Positions 46,501-54,439 of a stretch of DNA of 60,000 nucleotides are shown here, piece after piece. The number at the start of each line of letters is the position of its first letter. Position 1 is the first letter of the stretch. Made by a program: the position numbers and the translations under genes. Origin of the DNA: Strigamia acuminata (lineage: Eukaryota; Arthropoda; Chilopoda; Geophilomorpha; Linotaeniidae); the NCBI GenBank assembly GCA_949358305.1, contig OX442315.1:14164427-14224426 (forward strand), given 5' to 3'. The notes under the pieces are model-generated. The model was not told the DNA's origin. It saw nothing but the letters and a program-made list of their open reading frames with translations, and made no database searches.

Positions 46501-49500
46501 TTTCGGGCAATCCCTCCTCCAATGTCCCACCTCGTTACAATAATTGCAAGGTCTTGTAGTAGAGTTTTCCGTCCGTGTGAATGATCGTTTTGTGAAATCC
46601 CTTTTTTCGTAATGCTTGTCACTCTTTGGGTTGTGATGCTCGGTTTTATTCGCGTCGCCCTCTGAGTTCTGCTCGGAGTCGTCTTCTTCACTTTCTCTCC
46701 CGTCTTCGAGGTTAGTTGCGTCGGAGTTCGTACTGGCTCTGTAAGCTTTTGGAGCCGGTATCGGGTTAGAAGTCGACTTGTCGCTGGGTTTCTTTGGTGG
46801 GGCCGCCTCTATGTCTCCGTTTAGGAACGTTCGCGACCGGATTAATCGCCCTGCGTCGTTATTTCTGGCGTGGATTCGCTGTATGCGAAGTTGGACTAAT
46901 TTTCTTTCTTCCGGTGTTAGAGCGTCTGTGTACCGGTCATTTACTTCTTCGTGACGTTTATCGACAAATTTCAACAGTTGTTCGAAGCTGTCGGTTGTTG
47001 GAGCGTTCATGTCGCGAAGCACCTTTTTGGATGCCTCGTTCAATCCTTTATCAAAAATTAGTCGTTGAGCGTAAGCGTCCAGCGGAGTATACAGTTCATT
47101 GAACAGACTTTTAGCTCGCAGAAAATAGGCTCGTAGCTCTTCTCCGGTCGCCTGCTGCATGAGACTGACTCGTTGTCTAATCTCTTTTTGTGTCTCGCCA
47201 TATTGCGTATTGAAGGCGACCACAAATTGCTCCCAATACTTCAAGTTCGCCTCCACATACCATTCTCTCGCCTCTCCTACCAGCATTTCTGGCAGCCCCT
47301 TAACTACCATTTCGTCTGGTTCGGCTCCGAGTCTCGAGATGGTGAGTGCCACCTCATTTAGAAATTTATTTCCTGCCCTCCACGTACCGTCGAATTTCAT
47401 CAGGCGCAGCTGGGGCCACTTGATGTTTCGGTCTTTGTTATCTAACGCCCAGCGGTCGGCTGAATATTTTCGGAGTAGGTTTTCATTCTGTTCGTCTCGT
47501 TCATCCAAGTCTTGGTTTCGGCCGGTCCGTGAATCGGCACGTATGTGTTCTTCTATCATTCGTAATCGCTCTTCCAATATGGGGTCGGATTGGCTCTGAC
47601 TCCCATAACTCGGTGAAATATTTCCGTTTTGAGGAAGGAATTGGTGGTTTTGCGAAGAATTCTGGTGTTGAGGGGAATTTTGATTGGTTAAATTTGGAGA
47701 AGTCGCGGCTAGTTGAGTTCCGGGGGGAAAGATTCCATTTACGGCTGTTCCGCTCAGGACCCCGTTGTTTTGCTTTATCCGGATGGTTGATTTCCTTTCT
47801 CCGTGTAACTGCGAATTAATTCTCGCGGCTTCTCTTTCGGCGTCGTTAGCGGTCTTGATTTTGGTTTTCGCGGCTTCGTTGGCTGCGTCGACGTTGGCTT
47901 TAACCGTCCGTATATCTTCGAGGCTTGGCATTGCCAACCTATCTTGTCCCTGTTGATTTCTGACCTGGTTTTTCTGATTAATTAATCGTATCATTTCAGA
48001 ATTCGGGTCGTTTGGCGTTTGGCTGGTATGGCCAGCTTTAGCGGCGAAAGATTGTGCGAATGCCCACGATTGTCTCCCGCGATTATTGCGACTGTCTTGC
48101 TGAAAAGCTTCCAAGAATTCGTTTTGCACTTCGACGGGCTCGTCTACGATACTAGCCCATCCTTGGACGTTAATTCCTTTCGAATCGAGCGAATCAGCTT
48201 CGCTTTCGTCGTCCGCGTCGGAACTGGTTCGGGTCGAGTCGTACGAGTCGGTCGCCTGATTATTCGTTTTTTGACGCTTGACGGCCTTCTTTCCTTGTCG
48301 GATAGCTCTTTTTTCCGCCCGTTCTCTTGTCAGCCGGAGTATCATGTCCAATTGGGCCAGCGGATCCCCTTCTTCGTCGTACGGGATTCCCATTAATCGG
48401 GCGATTTCGTATGCTTCTCTGCATCTGTTGATTTGTGATTTCGAACTGTTGTAGCCGTGCGTGATGGTGACTCGATTACTTTGGTTGTTATCGTACTTGT
48501 CGAATAGGCTATACCCGTCTTGACTTTTGTCTGAATCTTCCTCTACTTCGTCCGTGAAATTAATTTGTTTATTATTAATCGGCGGGTCAGGTTGAGGTTT
48601 CGTCGACGTCTTATTAATCGGTGTTTGTCCGACAGACGTTTTTTCGGCGTGGTTCGGAGTTTTTCCAATCGGTGTATGTCCGACAGACGTTTTTTCGGCG
48701 TGGCTCGGAGTTTTTCCAATCGGTGTATGTCCGACAGACGTTTTTTCAGCGTGGTTCGAAGTTTTTCCAATCGGTGTATGTCCGACAGACGTTTTTGCGG
48801 CGTGGTTCGGAGTTTTTCCAATCGGTGTATGTCCGACAGACGTTTTTTCGGCGTGGTTCGGAGTTTTTCCAATCGGTGTTTTTCCGACTATATTTTCTTT
48901 CGTCGATTCCGGCGGTAATTTATTGGCGTTGTTTTTATCGATTGGTGTTTTTCCAATCGTATTTCTTTTCGTCGATTCCGGCGGTAATTTATCGGCGTTG
49001 TTTTTATCGATTGGTGTTTTTCCAATCGTATTTCTTTTCGTCGATTCCGGCGGTAATTTATCTAACGCTGGGCTAGCCAATGCTTCGGCCCTTGCCTTGG
49101 CTGATTCCATGGCTTTTCTTCGGGCGCTTGCGGTCGAAGGGTTTCTGGTCTTTTTGTTGCTTTTCGTCATTTCGATGGTTTGCAAAGTTCAAACCGTAAG
49201 ATATGTTTATTTAAAATAGTTTGAATGTTCAAAACTATCCCGGACAGGCCCCCACGTGTCGTAACCTTGGTTTCCGGTAAATAAACGTACACAATATCTT
49301 ACTAATAAACCTTTTATTTCACACTTGTAATACAATAGTAATAATACTTAAGGTTGGTCTCGGATCCTTGTTGGTCGGATACGATTGTTGCTGCACGGCA
49401 GTCTTACACGTGGCTTCTGGTTGTCTAGGGTTAATGGCGTCCTGGCGAAACACGTGTTCGCAAAACGCTTCGGCGATGATGAGATATTTCGGTCGTAGTT

Positions 49501-52135
49501 TTGCTACGACAAATATCTTTGGCTTGGTGTTACAGATGACTTGGGCAACTGGCATCGGTCCTCTATCAATCCGTGGTGTTCGGCCTGAAAGGTGAGGTGT
49601 GATGCTACTGTTGCTGTGATATATCTGTAAGTCGCGCTTCCGGTCAAAACACGGGTTTAAATACCCCCTAATGACCGGAAATGACGTATTTGCATAAATT
49701 CGGGGAATTATGCAAAATGGCTGACGTCATCATGTTGATTCCGCAGAAACGGTAAAACTAGTATAGCTAGTTTTCTCGTAATAATCTGACGATTAATTAT
49801 TGTAAATACTAAAAACACTTTTATGACCTCGTGGTCACCACAAACTGTGTGCAGCATGGTTAGTCAGTCAGTTTATCCAGGACTCAGCCCCTTAACCCAT
49901 GGATCACTCATGGTACGGGGAATGGCATACCGGCACATTCCCTGAGTAACACCATGGTCAACTAGAGTGTAGAATCGCTAGGTGTTAACCATAGCTGTTC
50001 CGAAGTAACTCTGGGGTCCCAACAGGAAGTGGGTCCCATTATAGATCATAGATTATGTGTTTGAGGGTACCTTTAATGCTAAGCATGCTGCTTTATTTCT
50101 GACCACAAAAACTGACAAGTGATTGGTTATTTGACTTTTTAGCAGTTTACTGTACTTCTTCGATTCTAAGATGCCATCGGTTGTAAGACGCACTCCGTTT
50201 ATAAAGACGTTTATGCGCCTTCGTTTCGAAGGAATACGGTTTTACATATTATATTATAATTTTTATTTTTATTCACAGATCAGCAGATTTGGTATGCATT
50301 ACAAGTCGAGTTGATAGAAGCGCTACAGAACTTCACCAACGGCATGTTAGAAAAGAACGGGATTAATCCTAGCATAGCGGAGTTACCGCTTTCGGTAAAG
50401 ATATCGGAGTTGTTAATATGAGCAAAATGAGAATTGCTTTTTGTTTATTTATTTTTTTTAAAAAAAAAACTTTGCGCCTAATTCTAGTTCGAATCACCTA
50501 TTTACGGTGGAAAGACTGGGAACCAAAATGAGACTCCGTCTTTTACAGAATTTATGGCCCCTGGAATAATCCTTAGGTAAATAAATGTATATTTATATAC
50601 TTGTTGATATAGTGTGTTAAGACATGCTTAACAATGTTTGAACAAATTGTAACCGTAATTCAATTTCCCCTTAGTATTTCATACTTTATGGCAGTTGGTT
50701 TGACAGCTTTAGCATTTGTGTTAGAAAGAAAAGATGGGTTGTTAGATCGTACATACGTAGCAGGTAAACAAGTTTTGTTTTCCCATAAAAACAAAAACAA
50801 CTAACTATTTGGTGCAATGTAATTAACTGTCTTTACTTTGCTAGTATCAGAATGTCTGTATTTCTCGCTTTCATCTTTTCTAATCGTAGAACAATTTATG
50901 AATGTGTTTAATCTTGATTTTCTATGTTTTGTTAATTTTTATTTGCTTTTAGGGGTAGACACGGTTGAGATTATGGTTGGCCATTTTTTTACGCAATTTT
51001 TTGTCATGTTGGTACAAATTGGTCTGTCGCTTCTCTTCATGATTGTCGCTTTCAACGTACCTTGTCGCGGGTCAGCATTTTGGGTCATTATGCTGACAAT
51101 ACTCCAAGGGTCGTGCGGGATGTTTTATGGTGAGTTTTTTTTGTGTGTTGAATTTGAGTTTAATTAAAATTTTATTAATTTGTTTTAGGGTTATTGATAT
51201 CTGCATTTTGTGAGGAGGAACATACTGCCATCATGTTTGCACTCGGTTCTTTTTATCCTAACCTTTTGCTTAGTGGTAAGTACAATTTGAAATTGCCAAA
51301 TTGGTAAGATAAATTACTATCTAATAATCGACAGTTTTATACTAAAAATCGACATTTTCCTACTAAAAACACATTTTCCCACTAAAAATAGACATTTTTC
51401 TGGTAAAAATGTCTATTTTTCTGCTAAAAATGTCTATTTTACGGCTAAAAATGTCTATTTTTCTGCTAAAAATGTCTATTTTTCTGCTAAAAATGTCTAT
51501 TTTTCTGCTAAAAAGGTCTATTTTTATGCTAAAAATGTCTATTTTTCTGCTAAAAAGGTCTATTTTTCTGCTAAAAATGTCTATTTTTCGTAGAAAAATG
51601 CCTATTTTTCGTAGAAAAATGCCTATTTTTCGTAGAAAAATGCCTATTTTTCGTAGAAAAATGCCTATTTTTCGTAGAAAAATGCCTATTTTTCGTAGAA
51701 AAATGCCTATTTTTCGTAGAAAAATGCCTATTTTTCGTAGAAAAATGTCTATTTTTAGTGGAAAAATGTGATTTTTAGTGGAAAAATGTCTTTTTTTGTG
51801 ACAAAATTTCGATTTTTAGTGGAAATCTCTGATGTTAGGGTTTTCAACTTTAAATCGCGTGTATAATAAGCCATAAACCATGTAATAATTCGTAAACTAA
51901 TTTTTTGTTTTGCTTTTTTGTAGGAATCATTTGGCCTTTAGAGGGTATGCCTTGGTTCTTGAGATACATTAGTTACGGTTTACCCCAAACATACCCGACA
52001 GAGGCCCTGCGCGCAATGTTGACGCGCGGATGGGGCATTACTCACGGGACAGTATTGCGAGGTTTTGCCGTCACGCTGGGCTGGCTCGCCTTCTTTATAA
52101 TTGTCACAATGATCGCGATGAAGTTCCGCAGATGA
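30073..52135 (+). CDS. ABCH: ABC transporter, ABCH-type half transporter (18 coding exons, 827 residues)
   Basis: Membrane exporter that couples ATP hydrolysis to substrate movement; half transporters act as dimers. The nucleotide-binding domain precedes the membrane domain, as in ABCG and ABCH. Joined exons give 2,484 bases, an exact frame. Key residues: Walker [10 protein letters not shown] (159-167), Q-loop Q207 in GYMPQEIALY, signature SGGQKRR (259-265), Walker B LLILDEP (278-284), H-loop H316. The phrase [23 protein letters not shown] and the ending [13 protein letters not shown] are typical of ABCH proteins rather than ABCG (best judged as ABCH; ABCG/ABCA-like annotation is the alternative). 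Some insect ABCH members act in lipid transport to the cuticle barrier; the substrate here is unknown. A 4.5-kb LTR element sits antisense in intron 12. A second ABCH gene faces it at 57987-58583. Confidence 0.92.
30113..31419 (+). other. ABCH intron 1 with a G-rich tract
   Basis: No coding exon seen. At 31306-31335 there are two runs of ten or more G separated by ATG-rich spacer, followed by more G runs to 31378, only 40-110 bases upstream of the exon 2 acceptor. A palindromic TGACGTCA lies at 30286-30293 and another at 31385-31392. Confidence 0.6.
31975..32285. repeat. Degenerate GATGAAATTT tandem repeat
   Basis: Irregular succession of TTTGATGAAAT, TTTGATAAAAT and TTTAATAAAAT units of 10-21 bases, without a clean period. 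Confidence 0.8.
33130..33440. repeat. 30-bp minisatellite, about 10 copies
   Basis: AAATTCACAAATGAACACTA followed by AAATATGGTT makes a 30-base unit. The right half is perfectly repeated, while the left copies carry several substitutions. Confidence 0.93.
33480..33960. repeat. 30-bp minisatellite, second array, about 12 copies
   Basis: A 30-base unit with CAGATTAACTAACAGAAAAT and GATTATTCAC; core 33600-33870 with nine close copies, more diverged at the edges. It starts directly after the previous array but has a different unit. Confidence 0.93.
35155..35600. repeat. AT-rich tandem repeats (AAATCCATTAAATTC and 20-bp AATTAAGACAATAAACACAA)
   Basis: 35155-35335 has degenerate AAATCCATTGAATC units; 35385-35540 has about eight copies of the 20-base unit AATTAAGACAATAAACACAA with two variants. 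Confidence 0.85.
37269..37687. mobile_element. Foldback element with 55-60-bp inverted arms
   Basis: The arm GAGTTGCACTCAAAAAGGCA ... CCCATTGGTCGAGCCAGTTT on the left is mirrored almost perfectly at 37628-37687. The interior has no frame. A diverged relative is at 57165-57566: both share CCCATTGG in the arms, CACCAnAAnTGCATTA and GTACAGACATTGnAATCGAT inside. Confidence 0.85.
38720..38777 (+). CDS. Probable alternative first coding exon of the ABCH gene
   Basis: An ATG at 38720 opens 19 codons ([19 protein letters not shown]) and ends in phase 1 at a strong donor (CACG then gtgagt). That is the phase needed to join exon 39406-39646. It would replace exons 1-2 and give a 773-residue isoform with a different N-terminus, presumably from a second promoter just upstream. 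A third option is the internal ATG at 39411. Confidence 0.55.
38832..39321. mobile_element. MITE between the alternative first exon and exon 3 of ABCH
   Basis: Left end TAAGGGGTTTCATTAAATGAG (21 bases; motif GGTTTCATTAAATGAG) and right end CTCATTTAATGAAACTTC are inverted. Internal GATTAGTTGATTA motifs are repeated in both orientations. TAA lies at both borders, compatible with a three-base target duplication but not proven. Confidence 0.7.
39406..42867 (+). CDS. ABCH exons 3-8: nucleotide-binding domain
   Basis: Exons 39406-39646, 41427-41586, 42149-42303, 42358-42465, 42535-42628 and 42709-42867. They carry an acidic N-terminal stretch, the beta strand [12 protein letters not shown], Walker A (in exon 4), the Q-loop split between exons 4 and 5, signature and Walker B (exon 6) and the switch histidine in [12 protein letters not shown] (exon 7). 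All catalytic motifs are intact. Exon 8 ends 10 bases before a 117-bp MITE. Confidence 0.93.
39647..41426 (+). other. ABCH intron 3
   Basis: No exon seen. It holds the GCATTTTT array at 40140-40370. Around 40668 the phrase GGGGCCGTCCATAAATTATG is a motif I associate with transposon-derived repeats in arthropod genomes (recollection, not verified). The rest is AT-rich. Confidence 0.5.
40140..40375. repeat. 20-21-bp tandem repeat (AAATGCATTTTTAGGTGGAA)
   Basis: About eleven copies of a unit built around ATGCATTTT and GGTGGAAAA, most diverged at the right edge. Confidence 0.88.
41587..42148 (+). other. ABCH intron 4
   Basis: 562 bases of AT-rich sequence between Walker A and the Q-loop-following exon. 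No repeat, element end or extra exon is visible. Confidence 0.5.
42878..42994. mobile_element. hAT-type MITE, 117 bp, placed next to an ABCH 5' splice site
   Basis: Ends CAGTGGTTCCCAAAC and GTTTGGGAACCACTG are perfect inverted repeats. ACGTAGAT at 42870-42877 is repeated at 42995-43002. The left copy of this 8-bp target duplication begins at intron position +3, directly after the GT of the exon 8 donor. Confidence 0.93.
43195..43825. mobile_element. MITE with 40-bp inverted repeats and an internal 273-bp tandem duplication
   Basis: The left arm at 43195-43234 starts ATGCTGGGCGCAGACATACC and is mirrored at 43786-43825. Inside, a 273-base unit occurs twice (about 43220-43492 and 43493-43765), with shared GACGTCATTTCCTTCGCGCC and CAACATTTTTGGTTGCTGTG. 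It is GC-rich relative to the surroundings and holds several TGACGTCA palindromes. No protein frame. It lies in ABCH intron 8. Confidence 0.85.
44125..52135 (+). CDS. ABCH exons 9-18: linker and transmembrane domain
   Basis: Exons 44125-44354, 44420-44588, 44657-44760, 44856-44929, 50279-50394, 50488-50576, 50675-50763, 50953-51129, 51189-51275 and 51924-52135. A first membrane helix ([18 protein letters not shown]) is followed by an extracellular part with PFNFSQNL (a possible N-glycosylation site NFS), then five hydrophobic segments in exons 15-18. The chain ends in [13 protein letters not shown] and TGA at 52133-52135. The intron 44930-50278 was enlarged by the LTR element. Confidence 0.92.
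44930..45371. other. ABCH intron 12, left flank of the LTR element
   Basis: No exon. 45150-45300 holds a run of ACCGCAAAAA-like units in a locally C/A-rich strand, followed by sequence up to the target site AACT at 45368-45371. The flank looks like older repeat DNA into which the LTR element inserted. Confidence 0.55.
45372..45957 (-). repeat. 3' LTR of the Gag-only element
   Basis: 586 bases, TGTGGTGACC at its 5' border and GGTTACGACA at its 3' border on the minus strand. A TATTTAAA box is at 45771-45778 and an AATAAA polyadenylation signal at 45428-45433, giving a plausible U3-R-U5 order. A TGACGTCA palindrome lies at 45837-45844. Confidence 0.93.
45958..45969 (-). promoter_or_regulatory. 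Polypurine tract
   Basis: GAGGAGGGGACG lies directly before the 3' LTR on the minus strand, the expected position and composition of a plus-strand primer for LTR elements. Confidence 0.8.
46384..49185 (-). CDS. Gag-like polyprotein of the LTR element (933 residues)
   Basis: Structural protein expected to assemble particles that package element RNA. The uninterrupted frame starts with ATG at 49185 and ends at 46384. Residues 43-190 are low-complexity repeats: about 2.5 copies of a 23-residue unit with KLPPESTK, then five 18-residue units with [17 protein letters not shown]. Residues 250-470 are charged and helical, 470-530 rich in N, Q and S. Residues 590-720 match the retrotransposon capsid type ([37 protein letters not shown]). 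An arginine-rich part and a CCHC zinc knuckle follow (C880, C883, H888, C893; [14 protein letters not shown]), then a lysine/glutamate coiled tail. No aspartic protease motif or frameshift extension follows in the 426 bases before the LTR. It is long for a Gag because of the N-terminal extension. Confidence 0.9.
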   Translation of the reverse strand: MQTIEMTKSNKKTRNPSTASARRKAMESAKARAEALASPALDKLPPESTKRNTIGKTPIDKNNADKLPPESTKRNTIGKTPIDKNNANKLPPESTKENIVGKTPIGKTPNHAEKTSVGHTPIGKTPNHAAKTSVGHTPIGKTSNHAEKTSVGHTPIGKTPSHAEKTSVGHTPIGKTPNHAEKTSVGQTPINKTSTKPQPDPPINNKQINFTDEVEEDSDKSQDGYSLFDKYDNNQSNRVTITHGYNSSKSQINRCREAYEIARLMGIPYDEEGDPLAQLDMILRLTRERAEKRAIRQGKKAVKRQKTNNQATDSYDSTRTSSDADDESEADSLDSKGINVQGWASIVDEPVEVQNEFLEAFQQDSRNNRGRQSWAFAQSFAAKAGHTSQTPNDPNSEMIRLINQKNQVRNQQGQDRLAMPSLEDIRTVKANVDAANEAAKTKIKTANDAEREAARINSQLHGERKSTIRIKQNNGVLSGTAVNGIFPPGTQLAATSPNLTNQNSPQHQNSSQNHQFLPQNGNISPSYGSQSQSDPILEERLRMIEEHIRADSRTGRNQDLDERDEQNENLLRKYSADRWALDNKDRNIKWPQLRLMKFDGTWRAGNKFLNEVALTISRLGAEPDEMVVKGLPEMLVGEAREWYVEANLKYWEQFVVAFNTQYGETQKEIRQRVSLMQQATGEELRAYFLRAKSLFNELYTPLDAYAQRLIFDKGLNEASKKVLRDMNAPTTDSFEQLLKFVDKRHEEVNDRYTDALTPEERKLVQLRIQRIHARNNDAGRLIRSRTFLNGDIEAAPPKKPSDKSTSNPIPAPKAYRASTNSDATNLEDGRESEEDDSEQNSEGDANKTEHHNPKSDKHYEKRDFTKRSFTRTENSTTRPCNYCNEVGHWRRDCPKRKKRKEEKKAAENEALLEKLTAKFEELTKNWLKQTEKK
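49237..49254 (-). promoter_or_regulatory. Candidate primer-binding site
   Basis: Two bases after the 5' LTR the minus strand reads TGGGGGCCTGTCCGGGAT, which would pair with a tRNA 3' end finishing in CCA. I could not assign the tRNA. Confidence 0.65.
49257..49842 (-). repeat. 5' LTR of the Gag-only element
   Basis: No difference from the 3' LTR was seen in a base-by-base visual comparison. The same TATTTAAA box (49656-49663) and TGACGTCA (49722-49729) would serve as promoter elements for transcription on the minus strand. Confidence 0.93.
49843..50278 (+). other. ABCH intron 12, right flank of the LTR element
   Basis: AACT target copy at 49843-49846, then AT-balanced sequence without exon until the acceptor at 50278. 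The phrases GGTTAGTCAGTCAG and ACCATGGTC are not obviously repeat-related. Confidence 0.5.
51340..51830. repeat. Two adjoining 21-bp minisatellites in ABCH intron 17
   Basis: 51400-51590 repeats AATGTCTATTTTTCTGCTAA; 51585-51760 repeats ATGCCTATTTTTCGTAGAAA. The second unit is related to the first by changes in the right half, so one array probably gave rise to the other. A-tracts and T-tracts recur every 10-11 bases. Confidence 0.93.
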
Positions 52136-53121
52136 TGATTCACTTAAACTATTTTATCTACGCTTTCCCCTTATTAATTTTCATGGTCGGGCTATTTTTT
52201 TTTCTCCTTGCGCTTAAATTTACGCTTTTTAGCTATAACGAATTAACCATTCTGCTAGCATTTTAATCCCTCCACTGAGCAATTGATTTGGACAAACTGA
52301 GCTGAGGTCATTCGTGCTGACGGTTGTTCTTCCGCTTCCGCTTATCTCAATAACTTATTAACATCTCATTCTGCAGCCATTTCAGCTTTCTGCAGGTTTT
52401 TCTTCGCCTTTTTCCGTCTTTTTAATTTTTATTTAGTGAATTCTAAATGTGAAATATATTTTATTTTTTTATTTTTTAATTTTAATTTTATTTTTTAAAT
52501 TGATTGGTTTATTTGCACAAACCTCACAATCAAATGCCAAATCTCCAATATTGCATTGGAGTTGTTATAGTTTGAATTTTTTGAATTGTTTTGAGAGAAT
52601 GGATTGATTTTATGATTATATATTCGAGAATCACTGAAAAACAAAAATTGTGTATAAAATTACAATTGTAAATGTATATATATCGTATATATACTTATAA
52701 AGGACCAAAAATTATGCTATTAATGTTATTTTTTGTTATTATTATTATTATTTTTTTTTTTCTGACAAATGGTAGGTATAATTATAATAATTATTGTTTT
52801 ATTAGCTAAAAACAATGTATCGTTAGGTGCAAATTTGCCTTTTTGACCATTCTTGATGTTTATTTTTGTTTTCATTGACATCAAAATGAAATAAAAGTTG
52901 ATATTTCTGTAATTTGGTGGTGGATTTGCGAGGTATGGATATTTTCATTTTGATTTTAGAATATTCAGGTGCCACCTGACAATTGTTTCCTTCTGATGAA
53001 GGTGTAGATAATAAATTGACATGAATATTATTATTTTTTAAACAGTTTGGTTCTTTTTGTGGATCGTACAAAAACACAACTGATTTATTAATTATTAACA
53101 TAACAATAGTAATAAAAATTA
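52136..53121 (+). other. ABCH 3' UTR and short convergent intergenic region
   Basis: Sequence after the ABCH stop. AATAAA near 52888 and AATAAAT near 53010 are candidate polyadenylation signals, so the transcript may end within about 250 bases of the oppositely oriented aveugle-like gene. No further coding sequence was seen. Confidence 0.45.
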
Positions 53122-53127
53122 TTTATT
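53122..53127 (-). terminator. Polyadenylation signal of the aveugle-like gene
   Basis: AATAAA on the minus strand, 45 bases after the stop codon at 53172. No other AATAAA lies closer. Confidence 0.6.
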
Positions 53128-53171
53128 TGAACTGCACTGGACGAGAATTTAATATATTTTTTAAATTTGTA

Positions 53172-53576
53172 TTAATTTTTGGATTCCAAATCTCGCATTT
53201 CTAGAATGTCTGTTCGTAGTCTCAGCTTGAGAATTTCCTGCCATAATGCGTCTCTGTGGTCCTGGTTGGAAATGCCCAATTTTTCCAGACTTATTTCGTT
53301 CATTCTCACTAACGTTCGACCTAAAATGGAGGAAATTTTAAGTTAATTTTGCAACATTTTTGGGTTTTTTTTCGAACCGGTGATGTCATGTTCGGTAAAT
53401 AAATGGCCGTAGTGCGTGTAGGTGTCGGTGCATTGTCTCCACAACCATTTAACGACGTCGGAATTGGTCCAGAAATATACGGGTTTCCTTCGTATGGGTT
53501 TGGGTTTCTTGTTGTCGTAGTTTTTCTCCGAGTTTACATCGTTTCCGTTGGGATTTTTGGTGTATACAGTGGCCAT
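53172..53576 (-). CDS. ave: Aveugle-like SAM-domain protein (two exons, 115 residues)
   Basis: Small scaffold protein. In Drosophila, Aveugle (Hyphen) uses its SAM domain to bridge CNK and KSR in Ras/MAPK signalling downstream of receptor tyrosine kinases; vertebrate relatives are SAMD10/SAMD12. Exon 1 is 53576-53378 (ATG at 53576, context AAAATGG), exon 2 is 53320-53172; GT-AG intron of 57 bases, phase 1. Visible features: a basic, disordered N-terminus, then the SAM core with PVYFWTNSDVVKWLWRQC, FTEHDITGRTLVRM and LEKLGISNQDHRDALWQEIL, and the tail RTDILEMRDLE, which is diagnostic for Aveugle over other SAM proteins. Length (Drosophila about 106) fits. It lies in the gap between two convergent ABCH genes. 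Confidence 0.92.
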
Positions 53577-54435
53577 TTTGGAATTGATCGATTGGCTACT
53601 CCAGGGAGATTGAATTTTTATTTAGAATTTATATTTACGGGAATTTTTTTTTTTCAAAAAATTAAATAAAAGATTTTATATTGTTTGATTTTATTTTTCG
53701 TAAAGTTTTTAATCGCGCACTTAAATCACAGCTGTATGACTCAACGCTTTTGTTTTTATTTATACTCTCAAACCAGTAACTATAATTTATTACAAACTGT
53801 TATCATAAAAAATTCACTAATTTAAAGTAAATACCGTAGTTTAATGTAAATAAAACAAAAAATAAAAATGTGGTATTTATATGTGTAGAAATATTGAAAA
53901 ATATTTTATTTACAAAATGAGCACCATGCAGGTGCTAAAGTGACATCTTGGATAGACTACTCGATCGCCTTATGCATGTGATCATGACCCTTGTGACTGT
54001 GAGTCGAGTTGAGTAACGGAGTCAAACATTCGTGACGATAGAAGACAATGGATTGCACTTCAACCCCAAGGATACAAAATATTCGGTAATCAGCTTTTTA
54101 TTCCTCAAATGTCAATCACCGAAAATTATGAATGGAATGCTATGTCAGGAGGTTGATAGAAAAGATCGTTAATTATTGTAATTGTAATTGAAATTGAAAA
54201 CTAATCCAAGTCAAATGAGATTATAAACTCTCACTATAAAATATGAACTTTTTTGTGTATGAAACATTAATTGTTTTGAAGCAAACTGGATGCCCTGTCA
54301 ACTGTCAAGTGAGTGCAAGTGAGAGTAAGTGAAAACTTGAGTAACTTGGCGATTGAGCGGAAATTAGAATTGGTGTTGTTGTGTTTAGGGCTCGCTTTAG
54401 TAATTGCGGCACCTGATTTCGATTGTTCTGGTGGG
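53577..54435. other. Upstream of the aveugle-like gene
   Basis: Presumed promoter region of the minus-strand gene. AT-rich; no exon, repeat or clear promoter motif is recognised. Confidence 0.4.
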
Positions 54436-54439
54436 GTGC

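Larger units (their letters stand above)
45372..49842 (-). mobile_element. Gag-only (non-autonomous) LTR retrotransposon, 4,471 bp
   Basis: Two 586-bp LTRs, identical by eye, flank a 3.3-kb interior. The element runs on the minus strand: 5' LTR 49842-49257, candidate primer-binding site, one long Gag-like frame 49185-46384, polypurine tract, 3' LTR 45957-45372. LTRs begin TG and end CA. AACT is present at 45368-45371 and at 49843-49846, a 4-bp target duplication. The interior has no room for, and no trace of, protease, reverse transcriptase, RNase H or integrase, so movement must rely on enzymes from elsewhere. Identical LTRs, an intact frame and a clean target duplication imply a very recent insertion. 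It is antisense to the host ABCH gene and within its intron. Confidence 0.93.

Noticed and set aside
48543-49076. Frames antisense or frame-shifted to the N-terminal repeats of Gag
   Set aside because: They arise because the Gag repeat DNA has a period divisible by three; the true frame is the 933-codon one on the minus strand.
46384-49185. Gag frame as a domesticated host capsid gene (Arc-like)
   Set aside because: Flanking identical LTRs, primer and polypurine sites and a target duplication mark it as a mobile element, not a fixed host gene.
45434-49595. Identical 78- and 75-codon frames in the two LTRs
   Set aside because: They lie within the LTRs on both strands, cross the promoter and polyadenylation elements, and show no domain.
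51409-51771. Frame of 120 codons in ABCH intron 17
   Set aside because: Translation of a 21-bp minisatellite; the flanking ABCH exons splice over it in frame.
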